Made by a program: the position numbers and the translations under genes. Below, piece by piece: positions 34,743 to 43,628 of a DNA stretch of 64,000 bases. Each line of letters opens with the position of its first letter. Within the stretch, counting starts at the first letter, position 1. This DNA comes from Hymenobacter siberiensis (GTDB lineage Bacteria; Bacteroidota; Bacteroidia; Cytophagales; Hymenobacteraceae), in the NCBI RefSeq assembly GCF_018967845.1, contig NZ_JAHLZZ010000001.1:2356001-2420000 (forward strand), in the 5' to 3' direction. The notes under the pieces were generated by a model that saw nothing but the letters and a program-made list of their open reading frames with translations, was not told the DNA's origin and made no database searches.

Positions 34743-35009
34743 CTACTTTTTTACCACCAGGTCCATGCCGCATTTTGGGCACTGGCCGGGCTGGCTGGCT
34801 ACTACTTCGGGGTGCATGGGGCAGGTGTAGACTGTGGCCGTGCCAGCAGGCGTGGCAGTACTGTCGGCCATCATGGTGGTTCCGTTCATGGCCCCGTTTT
34901 CCATATGATTTTGGTTGCCGGTTTCCATATGGTTCTGGTTTTTATCGGAGCAGCTGGTGGCGAAGGTGAGGCTGGCCAGGGCCAGGGTGTAGGTGAGGAA
35001 CTTGTTCAT
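34743..35009 (-). CDS. Small lipoprotein with heavy-metal-binding domain
   Basis: 88 aa from the ATG at 35009. Lipoprotein signal (LALASLTFATSC), a Met/His/Asn-rich middle with repeated NQNHME, and the heavy-metal-binding domain YTCPMHPEVVASQPGQCPKC followed by GMDLV. The CPMHP...CPxCGM pattern is the same as in the two adaptors upstream. It probably binds Cu or another soft metal in the periplasm and passes it to the Cus pump, like CusF. It is the last gene of the efflux operon. Confidence 0.85.
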   Translation of the reverse strand: MNKFLTYTLALASLTFATSCSDKNQNHMETGNQNHMENGAMNGTTMMADSTATPAGTATVYTCPMHPEVVASQPGQCPKCGMDLVVKK

Positions 35010-35084
35010 GGGACTAAGCAAAAAACGGAAAAAATTGGGGCTGAGCCGCAGCCCGAAACGGGGTTGAAGTAGTTGGTTGAGACC

Positions 35085-36557
35085 TTACATCGCCATGCCG
35101 CTCATGTGGTCATCGTCGGCTCCCTGGCGCAGGGTGAACTCGCTTTCCAGCAGGTAGGCCCCGGTGGTTACCACCGCGTCGCCGGCCTGCAGGCCCGCCA
35201 GCACCGGCACCGCCGTGGCCGTGCCCTCGCCCAGGCGCACCCGTACCCGCCGAAACTGCCGCTCGCCGGTTTGCTTCCATACGTAGCTCACGGCCCCGTT
35301 GTGGATAATGGCGGCCGGCGGCACGCGAAGCATCGTCTCCGCAGCAGCGGCAACCGACGCCTCGGGGCGGGTAGTATGGGCCGATGGAAGGCTGTTGACC
35401 AGCACGTTGGCCTGGGCACCGGGCTGGAGGCGGCCGGCGGAGTTGGGCACCTCGATGCGGGCCAGCGTGAGCTGGCTGCTGCCACTCAGCTCGGGACTTA
35501 GGAACACGACTTTGCCCCGCACGGGGTTGGCCTGGCCAGCTACCTGCACGGCCACCGTCTGGCCCAGGGGCAGCCGGTTGGCCTCGGCCGGATAGAGCTG
35601 CGCTTCCACCCACACGCTGCTCAGGTCCGTGAGGGTGAGGAGGGGAGAGCCCTCGGCCACGTACTGGCCCTGCACCACATCCAGGGTTTGCACCGTGCCG
35701 GTGCGGGGGCTGTAGTAGGTGACCAGGGGGCTGGGCTTGCCGGTTTGGGCCAGCTGCCGCAGTTGCGCGCCCGATACGCCCAGCAGCCGCAGCTTCTGGG
35801 CGGTGGCTTCGGCGAAGTGGCGGTAGGTGGGCTCGGCCACCAGCAGGTCCTGGGCCAGCGCCAGCAGGTATTCGCGCTGCAGGATTTGCAGCTCCTCGCT
35901 ATACACCGCAAACAGCGGGGCACCGCGCCGCAGCAGCTGCCCGGTCTGGCGCACGTAGAGCCTCTCGACGCGGCCCGCCACCCGGCTGCTGATGCTTTCG
36001 GTGCGCCGGGCATTGGCCGTGACAGTACCGGTCAGCACGGCCTGGGGCGCGGGCATTTCGGTTTTATCGATGCCAGCGGTGGAAGCCGGGCCGGAACCCA
36101 ACGTCTGCACCTGGATATTGCCCAGCGCCAGCTGCTGGGCCGTGAGGATGAGGTCGTTGGTAGCCAAATCGGTATCCGGCAGCTGGCTGATGGCCGGGCG
36201 GCTCGACGTCTTCACGAGGTCCATGCCGCAGATGGGGCAGCTGCCGGGCTGCTTTTCGCGCACCTGCGGGTGCATGGGGCAGGTGTACACGGCCGAGGCC
36301 GCCGCCGGCTTCTTTTGGGCGGCGGGCGGCTGCACCGCCACCAGGTGCATATGGCAGATGGGGCAGTCCCCCGGCTCATCGGCGTGGATTTGCGGGTGCA
36401 TCGGGCAGGTGTAATAGGCCGCTGACTCAGCAGTTTTTTCAGGGTCAGGCTTGGCCTTCTGGCAGGCTGACGCACCGAGCAGGAGCCCGGCCAGCAGCAG
36501 CATCAGCCACGGCCGCCAGCGGGTTTGCCAGGGCTTTTTTGGGAGGAGCTTAGTCAT
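35085..36557 (-). CDS. RND efflux periplasmic adaptor (CusB-like), two metal-binding domains
   Basis: 490 aa from the ATG at 36557. Lipoprotein-type N-terminus (LLLAGLLLGASAC), then two heavy-metal-binding domains (YYTCPMHPQIHADEPGDC near residue 50; YTCPMHPQVREKQPGSC near 95), then the adaptor hairpin, lipoyl/barrel and membrane-proximal domains (RVAGRVERLYVRQTGQLLRR; YYSPRTGTVQTLDVVQGQYV; LSSVWVEAQLYPAEANRLPL). It bridges the RND pump and the outer-membrane channel. Its start overlaps the end of the preceding adaptor gene by 8 bp. In the first domain the last Cys pair reads CPICHM rather than CPICGM. Confidence 0.9.
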   Translation of the reverse strand: MTKLLPKKPWQTRWRPWLMLLLAGLLLGASACQKAKPDPEKTAESAAYYTCPMHPQIHADEPGDCPICHMHLVAVQPPAAQKKPAAASAVYTCPMHPQVREKQPGSCPICGMDLVKTSSRPAISQLPDTDLATNDLILTAQQLALGNIQVQTLGSGPASTAGIDKTEMPAPQAVLTGTVTANARRTESISSRVAGRVERLYVRQTGQLLRRGAPLFAVYSEELQILQREYLLALAQDLLVAEPTYRHFAEATAQKLRLLGVSGAQLRQLAQTGKPSPLVTYYSPRTGTVQTLDVVQGQYVAEGSPLLTLTDLSSVWVEAQLYPAEANRLPLGQTVAVQVAGQANPVRGKVVFLSPELSGSSQLTLARIEVPNSAGRLQPGAQANVLVNSLPSAHTTRPEASVAAAAETMLRVPPAAIIHNGAVSYVWKQTGERQFRRVRVRLGEGTATAVPVLAGLQAGDAVVTTGAYLLESEFTLRQGADDDHMSGMAM

Positions 36558-37971
36558 GGGCGGGCGGGTTAGCAGCGTTGGCGGAGGTTTGAATGAAGCC
36601 TTCACTATCAATCAGATACTGGCCATTGGTGGCCACTTCTTCGGAGCCGGTGAGGCCGCGCAGCACCTGAACCTGGCCGGCGGTGCGCTGGCCCACCTGC
36701 ACGGCCACCGGCACGAACGTGGCCCCGCGCCGCACGAAGGCCACCTGCCGGGTACCCAGGTCCACCACGGCGGCGCGGGGCAGCCAGAAGCTCCCAGCTC
36801 CGGCCGGCGCGGCGGTAGGCACCAGGTGCCCGGTCAGGCGCTGGCCGCGCCGCAGCCGGCCCTGTGGGTTGGGCAGGTACACCCGCACAGCCGCTACGCT
36901 GGCCTCGGAGCGGAACTCAGGCTCCACCAAATCGAGTCGCGCGATGCGGGGCGGCAGGTTGGTGCCTTCGGCCACCACGCGCAGCGTCTGGCCGGGCCGC
37001 AACTGGCCCAGCTCGGCCGGGGTGGGCTGAAATATGCCCCACACCTGGTCGGTATTCACTACCTGAAACAGCGTCTGGCCGGTGCTCACGTAGGCTCCTT
37101 CCCGGAGGGTGAGCGACTGGGGCTGCGCCGGGTCGGCAGCCGAACTACCCGCCGCAGCGCTGGGCGCGCCGGCACTCATGCCCGGTTCGGGGCTGGCGCT
37201 CATGCCTCCGGTAGCGGCGGCACCGTTGGCCGGCGCGGTGGCGGCCAGGGTTTCTACCACGTAGCCATCGTAGGGACTGAAAATGGCTACCCGGTAGCTG
37301 GCCCGACGGGTACGGGTCAGGGCTGCGAGCTGCTGGTCGGTGAGACCCAACAGGCGCAGTTTCTGCCGGGCCCCGGCTACCAGCGGCGCATTGTCAGCGT
37401 CGTTTTCCAGCACGAAAATCAGCTCCTGCTCGGCCGTTACCAGCTCGGGGCTGTAGAGCTCAAGCAGCTTCTGGCCCCGCCGCACGGGCTGGTAGTTAAA
37501 GCGCACCGCCAGCTGCTCGATGCGGCCACCGAAGCGGGCCGCTACCGCCCGGCTGCGGCGCGGGTCGTAGTCTACCACGCCCGGCAGGGTGAGGGTATCG
37601 GCCGCCGCGCCCTCGGCCACGGGGCGTATCGTGGCCACGGCCGCCAGCACGGCGGCGTTGGGAGCTTGGCTCACCGGGCCCAGATCGGTGGGAGCGGCGG
37701 CGGCAGCAGCCGCGTTGTCGAGTACCTTGGGCACCAGGTCCATACCGCAGATGGGGCACTGGCCGGGGGCGTCGCGCACAATCTGGGGGTGCATGGGGCA
37801 GGTGTACTGCATGGCCGCCGAGCTGGTCACTGGCTGGGCGGGGGCCTGCGACTCGGGGCCGTGGGCCTGGCCGTGGCAGCCGGCCAGCAGCAGGAGCGCC
37901 AGTAGCGGGGCCAGCAGCCGGGCGGGCCAGTAGCGGCGGCGGCGGGGGCTATTGCTCAAGTTCCTGGTCAT
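36550..37971 (-). CDS. RND efflux periplasmic adaptor (CusB-like), one metal-binding domain
   Basis: 473 aa. Lipobox LLLAGC, one heavy-metal-binding domain (YTCPMHPQIVRDAPGQCPIC, about residues 56-75), then the adaptor core (ARFGGRIEQLAVRFNYQPVR; FSPYDGYVVETLAA; TDQVWGIFQPTPAELGQL). An inserted Ala/Gly/Met-rich loop (about 250-285, GMSASPEPGMSAG) interrupts the core and may bind metal. The 3' end overlaps the next adaptor and the 5' end overlaps the outer-membrane-factor gene by 23 bp, so all three are co-translated. Two non-identical adaptors may form a mixed hexamer. Confidence 0.9.
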   Translation of the reverse strand: MTRNLSNSPRRRRYWPARLLAPLLALLLLAGCHGQAHGPESQAPAQPVTSSAAMQYTCPMHPQIVRDAPGQCPICGMDLVPKVLDNAAAAAAAPTDLGPVSQAPNAAVLAAVATIRPVAEGAAADTLTLPGVVDYDPRRSRAVAARFGGRIEQLAVRFNYQPVRRGQKLLELYSPELVTAEQELIFVLENDADNAPLVAGARQKLRLLGLTDQQLAALTRTRRASYRVAIFSPYDGYVVETLAATAPANGAAATGGMSASPEPGMSAGAPSAAAGSSAADPAQPQSLTLREGAYVSTGQTLFQVVNTDQVWGIFQPTPAELGQLRPGQTLRVVAEGTNLPPRIARLDLVEPEFRSEASVAAVRVYLPNPQGRLRRGQRLTGHLVPTAAPAGAGSFWLPRAAVVDLGTRQVAFVRRGATFVPVAVQVGQRTAGQVQVLRGLTGSEEVATNGQYLIDSEGFIQTSANAANPPAHD

Positions 37972-39196
37972 AGCGTACGTGAAGGGTCATCAGTTCATAC
38001 TGGGTATCGAGGTACTGCAGGCGGGCCATAAGCCAGGCATCGAGGGCTTCGACCACGGCGGGCAGCTGGGCGGTGTTTTGCTGATAGGCCAGCAGCGTGA
38101 CCTGGTAGGTTTTGCGCAGGGCGGGCAGCACGCCCTGCTCGTAGTTGAGCAGCTGCTCGCGCTGCACCCGCAGGTCTGATTGCAGGGTGGTGATGCGGCC
38201 GGCCGCGTCGTTGAGCAGGCTGGCGCGCTGCTGCTGCACCGCCTGCGCCTCGTAGCCCAGGGCGGCGGTGTTGGCCTTATACTCGCGGGCCGACCACGGC
38301 GCGAAGGGCAGCGTAACCATGCCCATCACCGAAAACTGGTTGGGGGTGTTGCCGATGCCGTTCATGTGGTCGTAGCGCACCCCAAAATCGGGGCGGCGGC
38401 GACTGGCTTCCACCTGCTGGCTGAGGCGCACCACGGCCAAGGTGCGGTCGAGGCGGCGCACGTCGGAACGGCGGGCGGCCAGGGCGGCGGTATCGGGGTA
38501 CGGGCCGGCGAATGAGGTCGGCAGCAGGGTGTCCACGGCGAACTCATTTTCGGGGTTGCGGGCCATCAGGGTGTTGAGGCCGATGGTGTGCTGGCGCAGC
38601 TGGCCGTAGAGGCGGGCATGGTCGTTGCCGTGCTGGGCCACCCGGGCCTGCACCTGGTAGATGCTGGCCAGCGTAGTCTGGTTATACGGGTAGCGGGCCT
38701 GGGCAATCTTCAGCAGGAAATCGAGTAGCACGTCGCTCTCATCCAGCACTTTCAGCTTCTTTTCCAGCACTGCCCGGCCGTAATACAGCGTGCGGGCCCG
38801 GGCGCGCAGCTCGTTGAAGCTGGCGGTCTGGTCGGCCTGCTCCACGGCGGCCTGGCTGGCCAGGTAGTCGCGTTTGGCGCGCTGCTTGGCCGGGTTTGGC
38901 AGCTGCTGCTCCACCGACACCATCTGCATGCCCATGCCCTGGCCGTTGTTCATCTCCTTGATGGGCCGCTGGTTGTAGGGCGTCATCCAGTAGCCGGCGC
39001 TGATTTTGGGCGGCTCCCAGGTGGTTGCCCCGGCCACGGCGGCGTCTTTGGCGCGGGCGCGGGCGTCGTACTGGCGCAGGGCGGGGTTGCGGGTCTGGAT
39101 GGCGTGCAGCACCGAGTCGAGCGGCAGCCGGGGCTGCTGGGCGCGGGCCGGGAGGGCCAGGAGTAACAGTAGCAGGAGTTTCAGGGGGTATTTCAT
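37949..39196 (-). CDS. TolC-family outer-membrane efflux protein (CusC-like)
   Basis: 415 aa with signal peptide (LKLLLLLLLALPARA). Two repeats of the long coiled alpha-barrel are visible (LDSVLHAIQTRNPALRQYDA; ELRARARTLYYGRAVLEKKL; and the second half from about residue 230, with LRVQREQLLNYEQGVLPAL). It forms the outer-membrane channel for metal expelled by the RND pump. Met-rich NNGQGMGMQMVSVEQQL suits Cu/Ag handling. It overlaps the first adaptor gene; a palindromic element separates it from the pump gene upstream. Confidence 0.88.
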   Translation of the reverse strand: MKYPLKLLLLLLLALPARAQQPRLPLDSVLHAIQTRNPALRQYDARARAKDAAVAGATTWEPPKISAGYWMTPYNQRPIKEMNNGQGMGMQMVSVEQQLPNPAKQRAKRDYLASQAAVEQADQTASFNELRARARTLYYGRAVLEKKLKVLDESDVLLDFLLKIAQARYPYNQTTLASIYQVQARVAQHGNDHARLYGQLRQHTIGLNTLMARNPENEFAVDTLLPTSFAGPYPDTAALAARRSDVRRLDRTLAVVRLSQQVEASRRRPDFGVRYDHMNGIGNTPNQFSVMGMVTLPFAPWSAREYKANTAALGYEAQAVQQQRASLLNDAAGRITTLQSDLRVQREQLLNYEQGVLPALRKTYQVTLLAYQQNTAQLPAVVEALDAWLMARLQYLDTQYELMTLHVRYDQELEQ

Positions 39197-39200
39197 GCTC

Positions 39201-39394
39201 GTTCAACGGTACGCCTCACGAGACCCCTTCGGGGCCGGCCCTCTTTCCGAAAAGGAGAGGGGGAGCCGAGGCGGCATGGGTGTATTTGAGTATTCATTTA
39301 GTTCTTTTATTTCTCTCTTAGTCGTTTGCCTCCCCCTCTCCGAAAAGGAGAGGGGGCCGGCCCCGGAGGGGTCTCGTGAGGCGAACCGTTGAAC
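39201..39394. repeat. Long palindromic element, GTTCAACGG family
   Basis: Imperfect inverted repeat with arms of about 70 bp: it begins GTTCAACGGTACGCCTCACG and ends with the complement, with an inner hairpin of CCCTCTCCGAAAAGGAGAGG. It fills the whole gap between the pump gene and the TolC-like gene. Another member lies inside cusA at 41313-41378. Confidence 0.85.
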
Positions 39395-39399
39395 GGTCG

Positions 39400-41292
39400 T
39401 TAATGCGTCACCGCCAGCACGTCCAGCTTGCCGAACTTGCGCAGCTCGTATTCCTTGGTCATCAAAAAAATCAGCGGCGTGACCAGCAGAATGTGGGTCG
39501 AGGAAGTGAATACGCCCCCAATCATGGGCAGCACGATGGGCAGCATCACATCGGAGCCCGTGCCCGTGGCCCAGAGCACCGGCACCAACCCGAATAGCGC
39601 CACCGACACGGTCATCAGCTTGGGGCGCAAGCGCTTGGCCGCCCCATGGAAAACGGCCTCGCGCAAATCTTCCTTCGTGATAGTCTCGCTCGAATTGCCC
39701 TTGCGGGCCACCAGCTGCTGCATGGCGTCGTTGAGGTAAATGACCATGATAACGCCCGTTTCCACAGCCAGCCCGAACAGGGCAATGAAGCCCACGGCCA
39801 CTGCCACGGAGAGGTGCACGCCGTAGAAATACACCATGTAGGCCCCACCGATGAGGGCGAAGGGAATGGTAACCAGGCTCAACAGTGCCTCGCGTACCGA
39901 GTGGAATGCGAAATACAGGCAGCCGAAAATCACTACCAGCACGATGGGCAGAATAAAAAGCAGGGTGCGCTGCGAGCTGATGAGATTTTCGTACTGCCCG
40001 CTCCATTCCAGGTAGTAGCCGGCAGGTAGCTTGCCCTGCACGGCCTGCACCTTTTTCATGGCCTCGCTCACGGTGCCGCCCAGGTCGCGGCCCCGCACGT
40101 TGAAGAGCACCGCGCCGCGCAGCTGGGCGTTTTCGGAGTTAATCATGGGCGGGCCATTTTCGAAGCGCAGGCTGGCCACGGCCGAGAGCGGCACCGGGCC
40201 GTAGGCGGTGGTCTGGATGGGGATGCGGCCCAGCGCGGGCAGGCTGTTGCGGAAGTCCTCGGCCAGGCGCACGCCGATGGCGAAGCGCCGCCGGCCCTCC
40301 ACGGTGCTGGCCACGGGCGCGCCCCCGATGGCCATTTCCACCACCTCGTTCACCTGGTCCACCGTGAGGCCATAGCGGGCCAGCTGGGGGCGGTTGAGGT
40401 CGATTTGCAGGTACTTGCCGCCCGTGATGGGGTCCACGTACAGGTCCTCCACGCCGGGCACGCCTTTCAGCGCCGCCCGCACCTGCTGCGATACCCGGTA
40501 AATGGTATCGAGCTGCTGGCCATACACTTTCACGCCTACGTCGGTGCGAATGCCGGTGCTCAGCATGTTGATGCGGTTGATGATGGGCTGGGTCCAGCCG
40601 TTCACCACGCCAGGGATTTGCAGCTTGCCGTTCAGCTCCTCAATCAGCTTGGCCTTGGTCATGCCGGCCCGCCACTCGCTGCGGGGCTTGAGCTGGATGA
40701 TGGTTTCAATCATGCTCAGCGGGGCGTTGTCGGTAGCGGTGCTGGCCCGGCCGGCCTTGCCCAGCACGCCCTTCACCTCGGGCACCTGCATGATGATGCG
40801 GTCCTGCACCTGCAAAATGCGCTTCACCTCGGTATTCGACACGTCGGGCTGGGTGATGGGCATGAACAGAATCGAGCCCTCATCGAGCGGCGGCATAAAC
40901 TCGGTGCCTAGGCTCAGCAGCAGCGGAATGCTGATGGCCAGCAGCGCCAGGTTAATACCGATGGTGGTTTTGCGCCAGGTCAGGCACCAGTTTATCAGCG
41001 GCGCGTACACCCGCTCCAGCCCCCGGTTGATGGGGTTTTGCTCCTCGGTTTTGAACTTGCCCTTCATGAAAAAGGACAGCAGCACCGGGGCCAGCGTCAC
41101 GGCCAGCACGGCATCAATGAGCAGAATAAACGTCTTGGTATAGGCCAGCGGATGAAACAGCTTGCCCTCCTGCCCGGTGAGCAGAAAAACCGGCAGAAAC
41201 GACGCCACGATGATAATCGTGGAGAAGAAAATGCCCCGCGACACCTGCTGGCTGGATTTCTCGATAATGGCGAGGCGTTCTTCGTTGGTCAT
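39400..41292 (-). CDS. cusA: RND metal efflux pump CusA, C-terminal two thirds
   Basis: 630 aa from the ATG at 41292; a few upstream codons in the frame come from the repeat element. It begins MTNEERLAIIEKSSQQVSRG, which in intact CusA follows the fourth transmembrane helix, and contains the porter domains, PPLDEGSILFMPITQPDVSN, and the second set of helices (LVVIFGCLYFAFHSVREALL; LAVETGVIMVIYLNDAMQQL) to the C-terminus. The N-terminal third is encoded at 41401-42747. Together they account for a full CusA of about 1050 aa. Whether it is expressed separately and assembles with the first piece is unknown. Confidence 0.88.
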   Translation of the reverse strand: MTNEERLAIIEKSSQQVSRGIFFSTIIIVASFLPVFLLTGQEGKLFHPLAYTKTFILLIDAVLAVTLAPVLLSFFMKGKFKTEEQNPINRGLERVYAPLINWCLTWRKTTIGINLALLAISIPLLLSLGTEFMPPLDEGSILFMPITQPDVSNTEVKRILQVQDRIIMQVPEVKGVLGKAGRASTATDNAPLSMIETIIQLKPRSEWRAGMTKAKLIEELNGKLQIPGVVNGWTQPIINRINMLSTGIRTDVGVKVYGQQLDTIYRVSQQVRAALKGVPGVEDLYVDPITGGKYLQIDLNRPQLARYGLTVDQVNEVVEMAIGGAPVASTVEGRRRFAIGVRLAEDFRNSLPALGRIPIQTTAYGPVPLSAVASLRFENGPPMINSENAQLRGAVLFNVRGRDLGGTVSEAMKKVQAVQGKLPAGYYLEWSGQYENLISSQRTLLFILPIVLVVIFGCLYFAFHSVREALLSLVTIPFALIGGAYMVYFYGVHLSVAVAVGFIALFGLAVETGVIMVIYLNDAMQQLVARKGNSSETITKEDLREAVFHGAAKRLRPKLMTVSVALFGLVPVLWATGTGSDVMLPIVLPMIGGVFTSSTHILLVTPLIFLMTKEYELRKFGKLDVLAVTH

Positions 41293-41312
41293 GGGTTTGA
41301 GTAGTTTTAATT

Positions 41313-41378
41313 GTTCAACGGTTCGCCTCACCCCCCGGCCCCCTCTCCGAAAAAGAGAGGGGGCCGGGGGGTGAGGCG
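41313..41378. repeat. GTTCAACGG-family hairpin inside cusA
   Basis: Begins GTTCAACGGTTCGCCTCACC; arms 41324-41348 and 41354-41378 pair as a nearly perfect 25-bp stem (CGCCTCACCCCCCGGCCCCC-type) around an AAAAA loop. Short matches to the 39201-39394 element at both ends show family membership. It separates the two cusA pieces. Confidence 0.88.
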
Positions 41379-41399
41379 CCCGGTAGCGCCGATTGGATT

Positions 41400-41447
41400 A
41401 CTACTGCACGCGAGATGCTTCGGCTGCGCTCGGCATGACGTTCTTAT
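41400..41447. repeat. Half of a GTCATGC-family element inside cusA
   Basis: The plus strand reads CTGCACGCGAGATGCTTCGG then CTGCGCTCGGCATGACGTT, equal to one arm of the element at 57947-58057. On the minus strand it adds the tail VMPSAAEASRVQ and the stop codon to the N-terminal cusA piece. No second arm is present here. Confidence 0.85.
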
Positions 41448-42747
41448 TAATACCCGGCGGCCCGCCCGCCGCCGCTTCCTCGGCCGCCTGGTGCAGGGCC
41501 AGGTTACGGTAGGCATTCTCGGCCATCACAATGCCGTTGTCCACAATCACCCCAATGGCCAGGGCGATGCCAGTCAGCGACATGATGTTAGACGAAATAT
41601 CAAAGGCGTTAAGCAGGATGAAGCTCGCGGCGATGGTAATCGGAATCTGGAGCAGGATGCTCAGGGCGCTGCGCCAGTGGAAGAGAAATACCAGCACCAC
41701 CAGCGACACCACGGCCATTTCTTCGAGCAGCGTGTGCTTGATGTTGGCCACTGATTCCTCAATCAGCCCGCTGCGGTCGTACACGATGTTGAACGACACG
41801 CCGGCGGGCAGGCCCTTGGCTACCTCGGTCATTTTGGCCTTCACGCGGGTGATTACCTCGTCGGCGTTTTCGCCGTAGCGCATCACCACGATGCCGCCCA
41901 CGGCCTCGCCCTGGCCGTTGTGGTCGAAGATGCCGAGGCGGGCTTCGCCGGTCATCTGCACCGTGCCCAGGTCGCGTAGGCGCAGGGGCACGCCGTTGGG
42001 GCGGGTGAGTACCGGCACGTTTTCCAGGGTGGCCACATCCTGGATATAGCCGTTGGTTTTGATGATGTAGCCCGTGCCGCCCTGCTCGAATTTGCGCCCG
42101 CCGGCCTCGTTATTATTCTGGCGCACGGCCGCCAGCACCTGCGGCAGGCTCACATTATAGTAGGTGAGCTTGGTGGGGTCCACGGTCACCTGGTACTCGG
42201 GCTGGAAGCCGCCGAAGCTGGCTACTTCGCTCACACCGGGCACAGTTTGCAGGCCGAATTTCACGTACCAGTCCTGCAGGGCGCGCTGCTCGCCCAGGTC
42301 GAGCTTGGGGGCGTTCAGGGTGTACCACAGCACGTGGCCCACGCCCGTGCCATCGGGGCCAAGGGTGGGCGTGAGGCCGGCCGGTAGCAGGCGCTGGGCA
42401 TAGTTGAGGCGCTCCAGCACCCGCTCCCGAGCCCAGTAGATGTCGGTATTGTCGTTGAAAATGACGTACACGAAACTCATGCCGAACATGGAGGCGGCGC
42501 GCACGGCCTTCACCTGGGCCAGCCCCTGCAGGTTGGTCACGAGTGGGTAAGTCACTTGGTCCTCAATAATCTGCGGCCCGCGCCCGGCCCACTCGGTAAA
42601 CACAATCACCTGGTTTTCGGACAGGTCGGGAATCGCGTCAATCTTGCTGGCCCGGATGGAGAAAACACCCCACACCAGCAGCCCGGCCGATAGCAGCAGC
42701 ACCACGCCCCGGTTGCGCAGGGATAAGGAAATAAGTCGCTCAATCAT
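41401..42747 (-). CDS. cusA: RND metal efflux pump CusA, N-terminal third
   Basis: 448 aa. It starts MIERLISLSLRNRGVVLLLS (first helix), has the porter region with DAIPDLSENQVIVFTEWAGR, and includes helices 2-4 with the proton-relay motif GVIVDNGIVMAENAYRNLAL. True CusA sequence ends near GGPPGI; the last residues are encoded by the repeat element. Helices and the D of VDNG are intact. The rest of the pump is in the next ORF. Met and acidic residues lining the metal path are split between the two pieces. Confidence 0.88.
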   Translation of the reverse strand: MIERLISLSLRNRGVVLLLSAGLLVWGVFSIRASKIDAIPDLSENQVIVFTEWAGRGPQIIEDQVTYPLVTNLQGLAQVKAVRAASMFGMSFVYVIFNDNTDIYWARERVLERLNYAQRLLPAGLTPTLGPDGTGVGHVLWYTLNAPKLDLGEQRALQDWYVKFGLQTVPGVSEVASFGGFQPEYQVTVDPTKLTYYNVSLPQVLAAVRQNNNEAGGRKFEQGGTGYIIKTNGYIQDVATLENVPVLTRPNGVPLRLRDLGTVQMTGEARLGIFDHNGQGEAVGGIVVMRYGENADEVITRVKAKMTEVAKGLPAGVSFNIVYDRSGLIEESVANIKHTLLEEMAVVSLVVLVFLFHWRSALSILLQIPITIAASFILLNAFDISSNIMSLTGIALAIGVIVDNGIVMAENAYRNLALHQAAEEAAAGGPPGINKNVMPSAAEASRVQ

Positions 42748-42794
42748 TTGATTAGTAGCTGGTAGTTGAGGAGGCTGTTCAGGATTTCGTCAGC

Positions 42795-42905
42795 ACGTCA
42801 TGCTGAACTTGTCGAAGCATCTCTACTGCTTCGTTGTTACCAGCATTGCTTACTTACGCGATAGAGATGCTTCGACTGCACTCAGCCGCCAGATGGGCAT
42901 GACGT
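42795..42905. repeat. GTCATGC-family palindromic element, imperfect
   Basis: The left arm ACGTCATGCTGAACTTGTCG... (from 42795) pairs with 42862-42905, but the right arm carries extra bases (CCGCCAGATGG), so the stem is broken near its end. It lies upstream of cusA. Confidence 0.75.
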
Positions 42906-42974
42906 TCTCAAAAACAGCCGTACGCGCGAAAGCCCCACGGCCGAACGGCCGGGGGCACCAAGCAACACCCAAAA

Positions 42975-43364
42975 CTAAATCAGGAAGGCGTGGCCCCGCA
43001 CGTAAGCAGGGCAGGCGGGCGGCGGGGCGGCAGTGGCCCGCAGCGGCGTGGCCGGCGCATCGGCCGGGTAGGTGGGGGCCGGCAGGCGGTAGGCCAGACG
43101 CAACGCGGGCGGCGCCGGCACCGCCACGAGCACCGGCAGCTTGAGCTGCGCGGTAGTAAGCTTCACATCTTTGAGGGTGCTACTCAGCTTTTGGTCGTGG
43201 CAGCAGCCGGTGGGCTTTTTAGGCAGCGGGCAGCAGCAAGAATGTGCTGGCAAGGCCATTGATACCCCAGTTACCGCTGACCCACAGAAGTGCATGCTGT
43301 ACACCAACCCAGGGCTGGACAGCAGGTAGCTCACAAGTAGGAACAGACTGAGGAGGCGCTTCAA
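42975..43364 (-). CDS. HYC_CC_PP family small exported protein
   Basis: 129 aa from a TTG at 43364; the -7 box at 43405-43412 supports this start. Signal peptide LLSLFLLVSYLLSSPGLVYS, then MHFCGSAVTGVSM, HSCCCPLPKKPTGCC and a Pro/Ala-rich tail. The H-aromatic-C motif plus Cys clusters define this Bacteroidota family, often found beside metal efflux genes. It probably binds metal in the periplasm; no assay-based role is claimed. It leads the cus gene run on the same strand. Confidence 0.85.
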   Translation of the reverse strand: MKRLLSLFLLVSYLLSSPGLVYSMHFCGSAVTGVSMALPAHSCCCPLPKKPTGCCHDQKLSSTLKDVKLTTAQLKLPVLVAVPAPPALRLAYRLPAPTYPADAPATPLRATAAPPPACPAYVRGHAFLI

Positions 43365-43404
43365 GACAGTAAAACAGCGAGTTTGCGGGATAAGTTGCCG
43401 CCCC

Positions 43405-43412
43405 CAAAGGTA
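43405..43412 (-). promoter_or_regulatory. -7 box upstream of the HYC_CC_PP gene
   Basis: On the minus strand the box reads TACCTTTG, matching TAnnTTTG. It lies about 40 bp before the TTG at 43364 and is the best candidate promoter for the cus genes. Confidence 0.5.
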
Positions 43413-43628
43413 CGGAAGCCGGCCGGGGAGGGATTTACAGAATTCGGTTCAGAAAGTTGCATAATTTGTAAACATCCCCCGGCACAATTCACTGGCTATG
43501 ACGCTTGCGCAGAAAGGTCCACCAGCCGGTGCCAGCTTCTTACTGCGCCGCCCGCTCCCTTTTCAGTCGGGCCAGGAGCAAGTTGCATCCGTTTGAAATA
43601 GTCGTGCTCAGATAGCCTGTCCTGGCTA

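Noticed and set aside
36451..37905. 484-codon plus-strand frame over the Cus adaptors
   Set aside because: Complement of two adaptor genes with metal-binding motifs; Gly/Ala/His-rich shadow.
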